Of a stretch of DNA of 64,000 bases, positions 23,359-45,160 are shown piece by piece. Source of the stretch: Piromyces finnis (lineage: Eukaryota > Neocallimastigomycota > Neocallimastigomycetes > Neocallimastigales > Neocallimastigaceae); contig MCFH01000017.1 of NCBI GenBank assembly GCA_002104945.1, positions 248,001-312,000 on the forward strand. The letters run 5' to 3'. Position numbers and translations under genes: made by a program. The notes beneath the pieces were generated by a model, which saw nothing but the letters and a program-made list of their open reading frames with translations, made no database searches and had not been told where the DNA came from. The stretch's first letter is position 1. Every line of letters starts with the position of its first letter.

Positions 23359-25707
23359 TTTTATTATTTATTTATTTATTTATTATATTATATTTACTAT
23401 AAAGCCATTTTTCGAATTTGAGATTGAGTTTCAGTTTATTTATTTAAAATTTAATATACATATACAAAAAAGATACAATAATAATTAGTAAAAGATAAAT
23501 ATTAATACTTATAATATTTTTTACTTGTAAAATAACGTTTTTTTATTTATAAATTTAATATTTTGTTTACTGAAATGTATGTTACATTTCACTTTAAAAT
23601 CTTTTTTTTTTTCCCTTCAACTTGTATTATTTATTAAAAATACTAGTTTTATGATAATAAATAAAAAAATATAAAGAATATTATGTTTTCTTTTTACAAT
23701 ATATTTACTTTTTTCGTTGTATTTTATATATAAATTGTTTACTTTTATTTAGAATTCTTTTATTTTTTTTTTTTTTAATACTTTTTTGTTATTCAAAAAA
23801 TTATTAAAAAAATTTAATTTTAAAAGAAAAAAATGTTTACATTTAAAAAAATTTAAATTTTAAATATAAATGATAAAAATATATTTCAAAAAAACTTTAA
23901 ATATTTTAAAAGTATAATCTTATTCTTTTTATTATTTTTTTTAAAGTCATTGTGAGAAGGTGTAAGTGTATTCTATTTTATTTTTTTTAAAAAAAAAAGA
24001 TTATTTATTAGGGTTTATCCATAAAGATAATTAATAGTGAAATAAATGACAGTAGACATCATAATTTCTTTAAAAAAGTTTGTAAAAAAACAATTAATTA
24101 ATAAATTAGATTAGGAAAAAGGGATAATTATTAGTAATAATAATAATAAACTATTTTATAATAATATTCATTATTCTTTTAATAAAATTAATAAACTCTT
24201 AAATATATCTTGATATTTTGTTTTATCATATTCTATCAAATTTATATATAATTATATTTCTATTTTATAACATACTTTTTTTTTTATTTTTCCTTTGATC
24301 ATTTGAGGAAAAAGTTTGTTGAAGTTATTATTATTATTATTATTATATATTAAATAAAAAAAAAAGTTTAACTTTTTCTATTTTAGTTTAAAAAAAAAAA
24401 AAATAAGAATTATAGGAATATATATAATTAATATATATTAACTTCTATATATATCTTTTTCATATTCATGAGCAAATTAAATGAAATTGAATTTATTTTT
24501 ATATTCTTTATTTTTATTTATAGAATAATAAGTTTTATTGGTAATGCAGAAATTTTTAAAAACATGAATTAGTAAATAATAATAATAACAGAAGACTTTT
24601 TATTTTCTTTTCTTATAATGTAAATTACATCAAAACTAATAGATCAATAAGAAAATTATGAAAATATACAATGTATTCATAGGCCTTGTTAAAAAGATGA
24701 AAAAAAAAAGATAATAAATCATATTATATTTTATATAATAATAACAATAATTTACATAAATACAAATAAAAACGTTAAAAGAGTAAATAAAAAGTCTATT
24801 GAAATATTTAAACATTGATATCGTTAGAAAAAAAAAAAGTTTTATTCTTCATAAATTATCTATAATTATATTTATATCCTATATGCATATATAATAATAA
24901 TTATAATTAAGTTTTATTCTTTCATTCCATGCACACTGCATTACATCAAAGTATTTTTAATAATTATTTAATATTTTTTTTTTAAAAAAAAAAGAGTAAA
25001 ATAAAAAAGAGAATCCTGTAATAATATTAGTAATCTTAATGTTCTATTAACAAATAAGCTTTTTTATTTTTAAATATGACATGCAAAGTTAAAAATATCT
25101 ATTATTTATTACTTTTAAAAAAAAAAAATAAGGAAAAATGAAACAAAATTACTGTTTAAAATAATTTATTTGAAAAAGAATGCATTATTCATTTTCTTTT
25201 AAAGTAATAAATAATTAGAATTAGGATTTAAATAATTAAATAGGTAAAACTATAAAGTTTTATTATTTAAAAAAAATAATATTTAAACTTTTTATTAGGA
25301 TGTTATAGAGATAGAAATAAGTTGATTCCATTTCAATCTAACCTATTTCAATTAAATCATATAATACTTTTTTTCTGCAAAAAGATAACTATATTAATAT
25401 TAAAAAATGAGATAACTTATTTAGTTATTATTTGTAATTATTATTATTATAATTATTATTCGAAACTTTGTAATTTAATTCAATATAAAGAAAATTAAAA
25501 TTTGTGGTTTTTTTTTATATTTTTTTTTACTTTAAAGACCGTTTGTATATATTTTATAAATATACCTTTATTTTTTTTTGAAAATCCTCACCATTCTTAA
25601 TATAAGAAAAAAAAAGAAAGAAAATATAAATGCATTATTGTAAAACAAAAAAGAAAAACAGTTAATAATAAAGTTAAAATATTTATATACATTTTTATAT
25701 TTCATTT

Positions 25708-25740
<33 letters not shown>

Positions 25741-25813
25741 TGTTATATAAAAAAACATTTTCTTTTTTTTTAAAAAAGATTAGAGAAATATATAACTGAT
25801 ATATTGGAACTGA
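23359..25813. other. divergent promoter spacer (alpha-actinin / SH3 membrane protein)
   Basis: 2.4 kb of AT-rich sequence between two 5' ends. It contains TTA/TAA short tracts (for example 24330-24345), A and T runs and a long T block (about 25708-25741) before the plus-strand gene. No coding exon, RNA gene or repeat family is evident. Confidence 0.6.
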
Positions 25814-28380
<2,567 letters not shown>

Positions 28381-28941
28381 ACTCAAAAAACTATGATTTT
28401 GTATATATTAAAATACACAAGTCATTCCATTTTATAAACAAAGCCAAGATAACAATTACTAAAATAACTAAAAAAAATAATATTCAACTATCATATAGCA
28501 ATAATAATATTAATAATAATGAAAAAAAAAAAAAAAAAAAAAAGATTATTGCTAATATTATAAAACAATTAATATATAAAAATTTATATTAGATAGGATT
28601 ATATAGCTTTGTTATTTTTCACATTGCTAGTTTCCTTGTTGTTTTTTTTTTAATATTTAGTATATAGATAGAATAGTTAATGTATATATATAGAATAGTT
28701 TGTTTGATTTTATATATAAAAGAAAATGAAACCATTCTTGTCTTTAAGTATCAATAGAAACTTTTTATATAAAATGAATAATGTATTAAAAATGTAATAA
28801 AATGTAATATAATCTATTTAATGTATACATTAAATATTTTTATTTTGTAACCCAAAAAAAATAAAAAAATTATAAAAATCATACACATTTTTTTTTGTTT
28901 ATCTATAAAACAATTGCAAATAATAATTAAAAATTATAAAA
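28381..28941. other. short tandem-gene spacer
   Basis: 560 bp between the stop of the SH3 membrane protein and the ATG of AP-1 sigma, same orientation. It must contain the 3' end of one and the promoter of the other. It holds A/T runs and ATAATATTAATAATAA-type tracts, with no other feature. Confidence 0.6.
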
Positions 28942-30574
28942 ATGGTAGATATAAAACAACCAACAAGCCAAAAAAAACAAATAAACAAACAAACAAAAAA
29001 AAAAAAAAACGCACATTTTCTATTCTTTTTTTATTTACAAAGATTAAAATAATTAATATTTATATGTTTTAATATATTTTAATAGATAAATTTCTTTTTA
29101 AGTTTTAATCGTCATGGAAAAGTTCGGTAAATGAGATATTATTCACTTTATAAATTAAAAACTTTTTTTTTTCTAGATATTTATCGTTAATACTAATACA
29201 AATTTCATTATTAAAATTCATATAATTCAACTTAAAAATAGTTTAAACAGATGGTAAATTTCAAAAACAAAAAAAAAAAACAAAATATTTCAAAGAAATT
29301 TCAATTTAAAATTATTAAAAATTTATTGTAAAATTCATTTAAAAACAAACAAACAAACAAACTATTGTTCTAAACCAAAATTCAAATATATTTATTTAAA
29401 AGGTATATACCAATATCAAACCGTGATAAAAAGAAGATTACTTCTGATGCTATTGGAACTGTTATTTCAAGAAAGAAGGGAATGTGTAATATTGTAGAAT
29501 ATAAAGAATATAAACTTGTTTATAAAAGGTTAATTTTCGTTTAAATTCAATAAATTAAGTGTTTTTTTTTTTATCCATTCTATATCACCTCCATCAATAG
29601 TTTTATGCAAACAATTCAGTAATTCAATTTTCTATACTTTATTTATGTTTCAAATAGATATGCCAGTTTATATTTCTTAGCTGCTATTGATGAAGACGAT
29701 AATGAATTAAGTGAATGTCTTATTATTTTTTTTTAAAAAAAAAAAAAAAAGATAAAGATTTTAAAGACATTGAAAAATAAATATTCATTTCACCCTTTTT
29801 TTTTTTTTTTTTTTTTTCCTACAGTCACTTTAGAAATCATACATCGTTTAGTTCAAATTCTTGATGAATACTTTGGTAAAATAAACATTTATATAAAAAC
29901 TCTTATTTTTATAAATAAAAACAAATGATGTAATAGTAATAAAAATATTTCTATTATTATTAATATTGTTATTATTCTTTTTTTTTAAAAAAAAATAATT
30001 TTATAAATTTCACATTTATCTGTTCAATAGGAAATGTTTGTGAATTAGATATTATTTATGGAATGCAAGAAGCTTATATGGTATGTATAAAACAAAATTG
30101 AATATAAAAATATTTATATAAAAGTAAAAAAAAAAATCTGACCCTTTTATTAATTAAATGATATTTCAATTCCATATTTTAATAATTTATTATACTCTTT
30201 TGTAAAACTAAGATTATGGATGAACTTATAATAAGTAAGCTTTTTTTTTTTTTTTTTTCAAAAGTATTTTTTAAAAGAATAAAATAATTTTAAAATATCC
30301 TAATAAACCTTTTATTTTTTTTTTTTTTTTATAACTATTAGGTGGTGAACTTTTGGAATCTAGTAAAAAATCTGTCTCAAGAGCTGTTCATAAAGTATGA
30401 TTCAATAATACATTAATAATCAAAAATATGATTATAAAAATGTCACTTTAACTAACATTTTTCTTTTCCTTTATTGATTTATATATAAAAAAAAAAAAAA
30501 AAAAAAAAAAACTATTAAAGATAAATGAAAAAGAACATGAAGAACAATTAGTAGAGGTAAAAAATGATTACTAA
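28942..30574 (+). CDS. APS1: AP-1 clathrin adaptor complex, sigma subunit
   Basis: Ten exons encode 154 aa: 28942..28944 (ATG only), 29086..29126, 29242..29253 (12 nt), 29403..29528, 29658..29710, 29825..29875, 30031..30080, 30213..30234, 30342..30394 and 30521..30574. The assembled protein reads MINFFLSFNRHGKVR, then LNRWYIPISNRDKKKITSD, YKRYASLYFLAAIDEDDNEL, TLEIIHRLVQILDEYFGNVC and GELLESSKKSVSRAV. This is the sigma-adaptin longin fold; KMCS-like GMCNIVEYKEYKLVYKRY and the short tail favour AP-1 over AP-2. It is part of the heterotetramer that selects cargo at the trans-Golgi/endosome and recognises dileucine signals. The usual length is about 156-158 aa. The last exon could instead be spliced at a GTAAAA donor (30557) to a further exon; read through, it ends EVKNDY. 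Confidence 0.93.
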
Positions 30575-33233
30575 AAAATAAAGCTTCATAATGAATTGCT
30601 ATGCTTATGAATCAAAATTAATTGCTTTCTTTCTTTTTTTTCTTTCAATATTTAATTAATATCATATCAACAACTAAATACTAAATGCAAAATAATGCCT
30701 GACATTTTATCAAATAAACTTTTTTCATTATTTTTTATGAACAGTCACTAAAACAATCAAACTTAATTTAAGCAAAATAAATATTACTTCATAATAGTAA
30801 TAATAATAATAATAATAAATATTACTTTATTATTTTAAATTATCCATTTTTACAAAAAATTCATAAATATTATTATTTTTGAATAATAATTATATAGATA
30901 TAGACAATTATTCTCCTACTTTATAATTTTTTTTTATTATTAAACTCATGAATTTCCTTTTCCAATTATCAAAAACTTTAAAAAGAAATAAAAAAAAAAT
31001 ACCTCTAACCAAAAAAATAAAATATAAAATCCTCGTGAAATATATATAAAATTAAAAAAAAAAGATTTTTATATGTAAATTTTTTCTATTAAAAGAAAAC
31101 AACAGCAACAACAACAACAACAACAATAATAATAATATATAAATAAATAAATAATAAATAAATAATGAATAACAAAATAAAACCAAAATTAAAAAGAAAT
31201 GATATATATATAAATAAAAAAAATAAAATAAAATAAAATAAAATAAAATTACCCAACGTAAATACTAAAAAAATAAAAAAAAAAAAAAAATAAATAAATA
31301 TAAAATAAAAATGAAATTAATTGATTATATGCTATCAATTCTCATATTTATTTTCTTTTATAAACTTTTGCTTCAATAAACGTTTTTTTCTGAATAAAGC
31401 TATTTGTGTCATTTTTTTTTTAAAGAAAAAAAGATAAGAGTTTTTTTTTGTTATTAATAATATTAGTTAAATGGTAACTATTCTATTATTATATAATAAT
31501 AAAAAAAAAAAAAAAAGGAAAAAAGTAAAGTTTTAATAACTATGTTTCGTGAAAAGACTTATATTTTATGAATATATATATAAAAGGTATAAATTTTTCA
31601 TATAAAGAATATTGAATGAATAATGAGATTATAAATTCTATTTCATAAAGTATAATGAGCATTCTTATTTATTATCATTACCATATAGAGTAACACATTA
31701 AAACAAAAGTACATATATAATATATACTTTAAATATTTATGATTAAATAAATGTCTTAAAAAAATAAAATTTATATAATTAGATTTATTATAATTAATTC
31801 ATTACTTTAATATTCTATTTTTTATTATGAAATTATCTTTTTTTTTTTTTTCGTATTATAGGAAGAGATAAAAAGTTTATTTTTTAAGAAATATCTTTTT
31901 CTTTTGTATTAAACTTCAAAATCCTTACATCTTAATTTATGTATTTTATATAAAATACTTTCTTTTATCAATTTAAAGCAATAATAATTTAATATTTACC
32001 ATATTAATAAGGTTTTTTTTTTAATCATAAATGAATTATAATAATTAGTAAAAAAAAAAAAAAAAGGTTTTAATGCAAAATAAAGATGTAATTTGTATGG
32101 AGATAATATTAAAAATGTAGGTGAAAGAAAGAAATAAAAATGTTAAAATTAACTATGAATTAAAGTTACATTGACTTATATATTCATTTTTAAAAATAAT
32201 AGTAGACAGGGTTTTAAATAATGAATATAATTATATGATAATTATAAAAATAAATGATTAGGAAGACTAAATTAACAAGAATCATAATCATACTCTAATT
32301 ATTATAATAATTACGAAAAAATAAAATATGTATTACTATTAACTTTAATAGTAAATAAAAAATATCATTATTATTATTTTTCATATTAAAAAAAAAAAAA
32401 AAAAAAAGAATAAACCTCATAATAATAAGGATTATCAATTTTTTTTTTTATTTTATTAAATGTTGTTACCTATACATATATTTGATAACCATCCGTAAGA
32501 ACAAAAACAAAAACAAAAACAAAAACAAAATTAAAAATAAAAATATAATAAAATTAAAATAATATTAATAAATTTCCAAATATTACACTATAAAGAAAAA
32601 AGGAAGAATAAGAAAGAAAGAAAAAAGAACAACTTTTTCATAATATAAATACATCGATCGATAAAGAAAAGTTGTTTTTCCTTTTTTTTTAACTAAAAAC
32701 TAACTTCAGTAATCTTTTTTTGTAGATAAATATTGGAGTTATATTTGTAGAGAATCTTTCAATTGAGACATGTTATTTTGGAAATAATTCAATTCACAAT
32801 ATAATAAACTTCAAATAAAAATATATCCTATAGATTGAATAGTTTTTTTTTTTTTTTTATTATACCTTTAAAAATTATGTTATCAAAAATAAGTTAAAAT
32901 TTAATAAAAAAAAAAGTATTTCACTTTATATTTCTTTTTTTTTTTTGAAACATTTTCTTTGCCAATAATAATAATATAAAACTATCATTTCCTATTACTT
33001 TTGATAATTTAGCTTTCTTATTAGAAGGATTGTTTTTTTATTTAGTTTTTTAATTCAATATAAAAATAAAAATATATATTATAAATAATAATAAAAATAA
33101 TAATAACAACTATAATTACAAAAAAAAAAAAAAAAAAAAGACTGCAAAAACTTTATAAAAAAAAGTATATTAATTAAGAAAAAGAAAAGAATAAAAAATT
33201 AATAATATAAACGACATAAAATAAATATACATA
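30575..33233. other. 2.7-kb tandem-gene spacer
   Basis: The spacer lies between AP-1 sigma and the RasGEF gene, both on the plus strand. It contains AAAT/AAATA and AAAATA tandem tracts (about 31139-31300), an AAAACA repeat near 32499-32528, and A runs directly before the RasGEF ATG. No gene, RNA or transposon signal was found. Confidence 0.6.
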
Positions 33234-39498
<6,265 letters not shown>

Positions 39499-39571
39499 AT
39501 TAAAATTTTATATAGATATATAAAAGAAAAAAAAATATTAATAAATATTTATTTTTTATATTATTCTACTA

Positions 39572-39605
<34 letters not shown>

Positions 39606-41632
39606 GATTATTTCCATTTCTAAAGTGGGCTAAAGATAACAAATAATACTATTAAATAATATAAGCATTTTAATTAAAAATCACATTATTTATAATAGTT
39701 TTTTTTATAAAGATCACTCTATAATCTTTAATGTTAATTTGGAAAAAAAAAAAAAAAAAAAAAAAAAAACAATATTATTAAAATACTTTAAAATACAATT
39801 AATTTAGATAATATCTATATATTAATATTATTTTTTTTCTTCTTTTCTTTTTATTCTATATATGTATGATAAAAAAAAACAATGATATTTATTGAATTAT
39901 GATTACAGATAGAAAAATTCTAACATATAAAGTATAATGTTAAAATAAATATATATTTTAACATTGAATTTAAATCATAATTACATCATTAACATCAATA
40001 AATATAAACCAAAAACTTCATAAAAAGCATCAAGAAAAAAATAGAAATAAATGAAATTTTATTTTTTTATCTTTTATATTATTATCTTTTTATTATGCAT
40101 AAAATCTACTATATTAATAATAATAATAATAAAACTATAATAAAAAAAAATTAATATAATGTTATTGATTTCTTTGTTTTCATCGTTTCTTTATTGAATA
40201 ATAATAAAAAAAAAAAAAAAAGTTCTATAATATACCTTTTATTTCATTGTATTAAAACATTATTATTTAATTACTTAATTGCATTATAGACAAGTTCTAT
40301 TATGATAGAATGATTGACAATAGACAATAGTATTAACTAGGCTATTATAATACTTAATTTGACAACAATAAAATGAATATAATGTATCTATTAAACACGA
40401 GACTATCGTAGGATTCGACATCAAAGTTTTGTATGGAAAACAAAATTAGAATCTTTTTATTGGTTGGGCTGGCCCTACTGCTTCCAAGAAGAAAATTATA
40501 AATTAAATACTCTATAATTTTTATTTTATCTTTGTTGTTTAATTCTCCACCCTTTTTCTTTATTAATACGATTTCCTTATTACTTCTAACACTATCAAAC
40601 TATTACTTTTTAACATTTTCAACTATACTTTTAACTCTTTTAAAAAAAAATACACACATACACACCTTCAATTCTCATTGATAAATATTACTCTTTTTTT
40701 AATAAATTTTATTTTATTTTATTTTATTTTATTTATAATATATATATTAGAAATGTGTAAATAAAATATTTTATATATTTTATAGTTATAATTTTTTTTT
40801 TGTTGTTGTTGTTGTTGTTGTTATGGTTAAGAATATTAATATTAATAAAATATAAAAGATTTTGTTTTCTGGCGTAATTTTTTTTAAAAAATAAATTTAT
40901 ATACAGAAAAAGATTTTTTCTGTCAAAGAAATGTTTACTTTATAGGAACAATATTAATTATTATTTGATAATAAAGGATTACTTTTTTTTTTTTTTATCA
41001 AAACACTTTTATTTTTAAAAAATAAAAATGTTCTATGATATAATTAAATAATTATAATTATAATTATAATTATAATAGAAAAGTAATTTATCGCTATTAT
41101 CTACATAATAAATAAAAATGTCGTAACTATATATTATTAAAATTGTTGGATTTTCTTATTTTAATGGTATTTTTTGATATTATTACTGTTTTGTTTTGTT
41201 TTGTTTTTTAAAAAGTCTTTGTTGAGGTTAAAAAAATAGATATATTTTTCATTCTTTTTTTTTTTTTTAAATAAAAAATTATTTTGTCATCATTCTCTAT
41301 CTTATAAAGTAATAAGTTTTTATTACTTTATTTTTGTCCTTTTTTTTTTAAAAAAAAAAATGCATTCTATGAGTTTAAAATATTATACAAAATTATTGAA
41401 ATTCACTAAAATTTTTTTCATTGTTAAAAAAAAATAGGACGAAAAATACTGTCTAATTTTTTATATATAATATAAAAAGCTTTTGATAATTTTTTTTAAT
41501 ATAAAACTAAAAAAGTCATTGTTATTTATCTTTTTTTTTTTTTTTGATATATTACTTTGATAGTCTTTTACATAGTCTAAAATATTTATATTTTATATCA
41601 AATAAATAAGGAAAATAAAAAGTAAATTTTAT
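39499..41632. other. convergent spacer (RasGEF / promethin-like)
   Basis: AT-rich with A runs (39579-39603, 39743-39769) and ATAATAA tracts. The 40280-40500 stretch is less AT-rich and contains GGTTGGGCTGGCCCTACTGC, but has no open frame or recognisable RNA fold. A GTT repeat lies near 40801-40822. Nothing functional can be assigned. Confidence 0.55.
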
Positions 41633-42519
41633 TTACTCTTCCTTTTTAGCTAATTCTTCTGGGACAGAAGATTCAGTCTTTTGACCTCTAAAGTTTCTAA
41701 TTCTTTGGAAAACTTCATCACCCTTAGTCTTGATACCTTCAAAATCAAAGTTTTTGGTGAATTCGCTAATCTTTAAAACAGAAAGTTTTTCAATAACAAA
41801 AAGAATAATTTTATTGTAGAAAGACTTAATGTGGTTAGCGAATTCCTTAACAGTCTTAATTAAGCAATCACCAACTAATTTGATACTGAAAGAAGCTTCT
41901 TCATCTTCACTTAAAATAACAGAAACCTTGGAGTAAGTGTTGTAAGCTAAGTAGTATAAGGTGTAGTAAAAAGCAACAGTGAGAAGGGTAACGGTAACTG
42001 GAACGAATAAAACGATACCTATAATATTATAATATCAAAATTAAATATTGATTAGAAATAACTTTTCTCCTGAACTTTTTTATCCTTCTTTATCAGAAAT
42101 AATAATAGTCAAAGAGTATATCTATACTGCTTTTTTATTTATCTATCGCCATTTACAATTTTAATATTGATTCTATAAACTTTTTTATTAAAAAAAAATA
42201 ACACCACTATTTTATTCTTTTTTTTATACTTACCAGCAATAGTTGAAATAATAGATAAGACAACAAAGAAAATGGAACCAACAACTAAGAGAATGAAACC
42301 AAAAGTAGATAAAACAAAGAATAATGGTAAGGAAGCTAAAATAGCAGTACCAGCAATGACAATACTTAATAATGGGTTTTCCTTTACATAATTCTTTGAA
42401 ACATCATAATATTCTTTAGAAGTGTTCTTTACTTGGTTGAACTTTTCTAAAGCAACATCCTTAAAGTTGTAGGTAGTTGATTCAGTAGCAACTTCAGAAG
42501 TAGAAGCCATGTCGACCAT
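41633..42519 (-). CDS. small membrane protein with hydrophobic hairpins, promethin/LDAF1-like
   Basis: Two exons, 42234..42519 and 41633..42018, encode 223 aa; the GTAAGT...TATAG junction is in phase. A polar N-terminal part (about 1-47, predicted helical, VALEKFNQVKNTSKEYYDV) precedes a long hydrophobic block (about 48-125) with three or four short membrane segments: LLSIVIAGTAILASLPLFF, VLSTFGFILLVVGSIFFVV and IVLFVPVTVTLLTVAFYY. The amphipathic C-terminal half contains KEFANHIKSFYNKIIL and ends with the acidic/basic tail EELAKKEE. The hydrophobic pattern resembles promethin (LDAF1/TMEM159), the seipin partner in lipid-droplet formation, but a reticulon-like ER-shaping protein is an alternative. 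Codon use is GC-enriched like alpha-actinin, suggesting abundant expression. A second in-frame Met is at residue 4. Confidence 0.65.
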
Positions 42520-42585
42520 ATTAATTATTTATTAGTATATTAGTTTGTATTTATGTTTAGATTGTTATATTGTTTTTATTAAAAG

Positions 42586-42623
<38 letters not shown>

Positions 42624-43643
42624 TATTTTTAAAGTTAAAATTTAGTTTTTTTTTATTTTTTGTATTAATTAATTCCTTAAAATAAAAAAAAATTAAATTT
42701 TTTAACGTCTTTTTTTAGTTTTGTTATTTTTTTTTTGTTTTAGATTGACACTTTTTTTGTTTTAATCTAATCTAAAATGTTCACTTTTTTTTTTTTTTGA
42801 GATTGAGATTGAAAAAGATTCTTTTCAAAACTTTTTTTTTTTTTTAGGCAGAAAAAAGGCAGAAAATATCTGAAATATAAATTCTTAATTTTTTGTCAAG
42901 ATAATAATAAGACAGTAAAAACTTTAAAAATTATTAAAATTCAAAAATAAAAATGAAAATTTGAAAATTTTTAAAACGAAATTAATTTAATAATACTAAT
43001 AAAAAATGATGAAATAAAAAAAAAAAAAAAAAAGAATAAAAATTTTAATGATGGAATTAAATCAAAATATATGTTAATATATGATATTCAATTTAAATAG
43101 AATATATTATCATTATATAATTAATTTAATTAAAATATTCATCATCCATTTTTTTAATTCTAAAATTTTTGAAACATTGAATTTTAATTATTTTATATTG
43201 TACAATATATTGTAATATATGTTTATTATATATTTACAATAAATTAAAATAAATTCATTTTAAAAATTTATTATTTAAAAAAAAAACCAAAAAATAGGCC
43301 AAAAAACAATCAAAAATCTGGTAAAAATCTGGCAAAAAATCTGGCAAAAAAGTCATACTCTTTTGGTACTTTTAAAAACAAAAAAGTGAATTAAAAACAT
43401 TGCTTTTACCTTTTCTTATTTAAAGGCACCTTTATGGACTTTTTTTTTTTTTACTCTTTCATTATGAAACATTTTTATATTTAAAACAAATTTTAAAAGT
43501 ACCAATTTTATATATATTATATTATAATGTAATATATTATCCATTTATAATCTATATAAAACCAGAATTAACATATTATATTGTAATAAATAGGATTAAA
43601 AATTATTCCATTTAATTTTATTAGTGGAATAACTAAGTGAATG

Positions 43644-43788
43644 AATGAATAAATATTCAAATAAATAAATAATGAATAAATAAATGAATAAATGATATAG
43701 TAATTAAATAATAGCTATTTATTTATTAATTATTCATTTATTCATTTACTTGACTCTATATATTTATTTATTTGAATATTTATTCATT
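43644..43788. repeat. inverted repeat with 28-bp perfect arms, MITE-like
   Basis: Arms 43644-43671 and 43761-43788 are exact reverse complements (core AATGAATAAATATTCAAATA). The 89-bp centre contains further partly complementary AATGAATAAATGA-type tracts, so the whole could fold as one hairpin. The sequence is low-complexity (AAAT/GAAT). Confidence 0.8.
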
Positions 43789-44979
43789 TATTTATTTATA
43801 TAATCCTTAAAAACATCAAGATGACTCGATTCTGTTAAGGATACTGTTAACATTGAAAAAAGCGAAAAAAAATTGCATAAATAATAAAAAGAATGTCATG
43901 AATAATACCATCATTTAAAAAAAAATTTAGCCTAGAGCTATCGCAGTGAAAAAAATTCACTTGCCAGTTTCCACCTCAGCGTTTTTTTTTTTTGAAAGTG
44001 TAACAATAAATTAATTGAATGGTTAATTTAATTTAATATATAACTTAATTTATTGGTAAATAATATATATAAATTGAAGTAGTATATTAATTATATATTA
44101 TTATACTTAAATAAAATGTGGCTATTTATATTTTTTTACCTATTAGCCTTTCTCTTGACTTAAACTATATTGTATATTATATTACAATATACTGTAATAT
44201 ATGGTTGATTAATTTCTAGCTAAAATGATGGTTGACATATGAAAGTTGAAATTTTATTTTTATGTAATATTAAATAGTTAAATTTAATATATGATATAAT
44301 ATATGATACAATATACTGTATATAGATTAAGTTTATTATTATTATTTTGACATGTCACTGCCTTATACAAGCTTTAGTACCAGGCAAAAAAAAAAGTGTG
44401 GTGTATATTAAGGTAGAAATTATGAAAAGTTTTCTATAACAAAAGGTTAATATAAGATGTGCCTTTTTTAAATAAAAATGATGATAAAAATATTTTAAGG
44501 TTTTTCTTAACCTTTATATATTTCTGGTTTATAATAAATAATAAAATACCTAGTCTATAATTAAAACTTTGTAAATGATTAAAGGTATTGATATTTCATG
44601 AATAGATTCATGAATATAATACTTTATGAAAGTAAAATTTGATAAATATAACTAGTGCTATAAGAGTAAATGGTGAAATATAATGTAAAAAATGACAAAA
44701 ATAGTAAAAATATTGTTATAATAAAACGTTTTCTTAATAGCAAACTGTTACATTGCTTTTTCAATTTTTTATAAATCCTCATTTTTAAAAATAAATTAAA
44801 ATTTCCTTTTATAGTATAATTAAAAATGTGGATAATTTTTTCAAATTAATACATTGATAATGTAAATGTATTAATAACGTATACATAACATAATTTAAAA
44901 GAGGAATGTCTTTTGAGCTATTTAAAAAGAATATGTAAAAAAAAAGATTTTTCTTACTTTAGTTCTTCAGAGTCAATAA

Positions 44980-45160
44980 TATTGAACAAAGGTTTATAAC
45001 AAATCTATTTTCTATTGTCAATCGTTAATATTGATATTGAACAAAGGTTTATAACAAATCTATTTTCTATTGTCTATTGTTAATCTTGATATTGAACAAA
45101 GGTTTATAACAAATCTATTTTCTATTGTCTATGTCTATTGTTAATCTTGATATTGAAAGA
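44980..45160. repeat. 55-bp tandem repeat, three copies
   Basis: The unit ATTGAACAAAGGTTTATAAC followed by AAATCTATTTTCTATTGTC and a GTTAAT(C/A)TTGAT end is repeated at about 44980, 45036 and 45092. Small differences separate the copies, and the last one has an extra TATGTC insertion. Confidence 0.9.

Noticed and set aside
30557-30562. GTAAAA donor at the end of AP-1 sigma leading to another exon
   Set aside because: The read-through stop six codons later gives a normal family length; no further exon in frame was recognised.
40405-40425. GGATTCGAC as a possible tRNA T-arm
   Set aside because: No matching anticodon or acceptor stems could be drawn around it. No tRNA was found anywhere in the window by eye.
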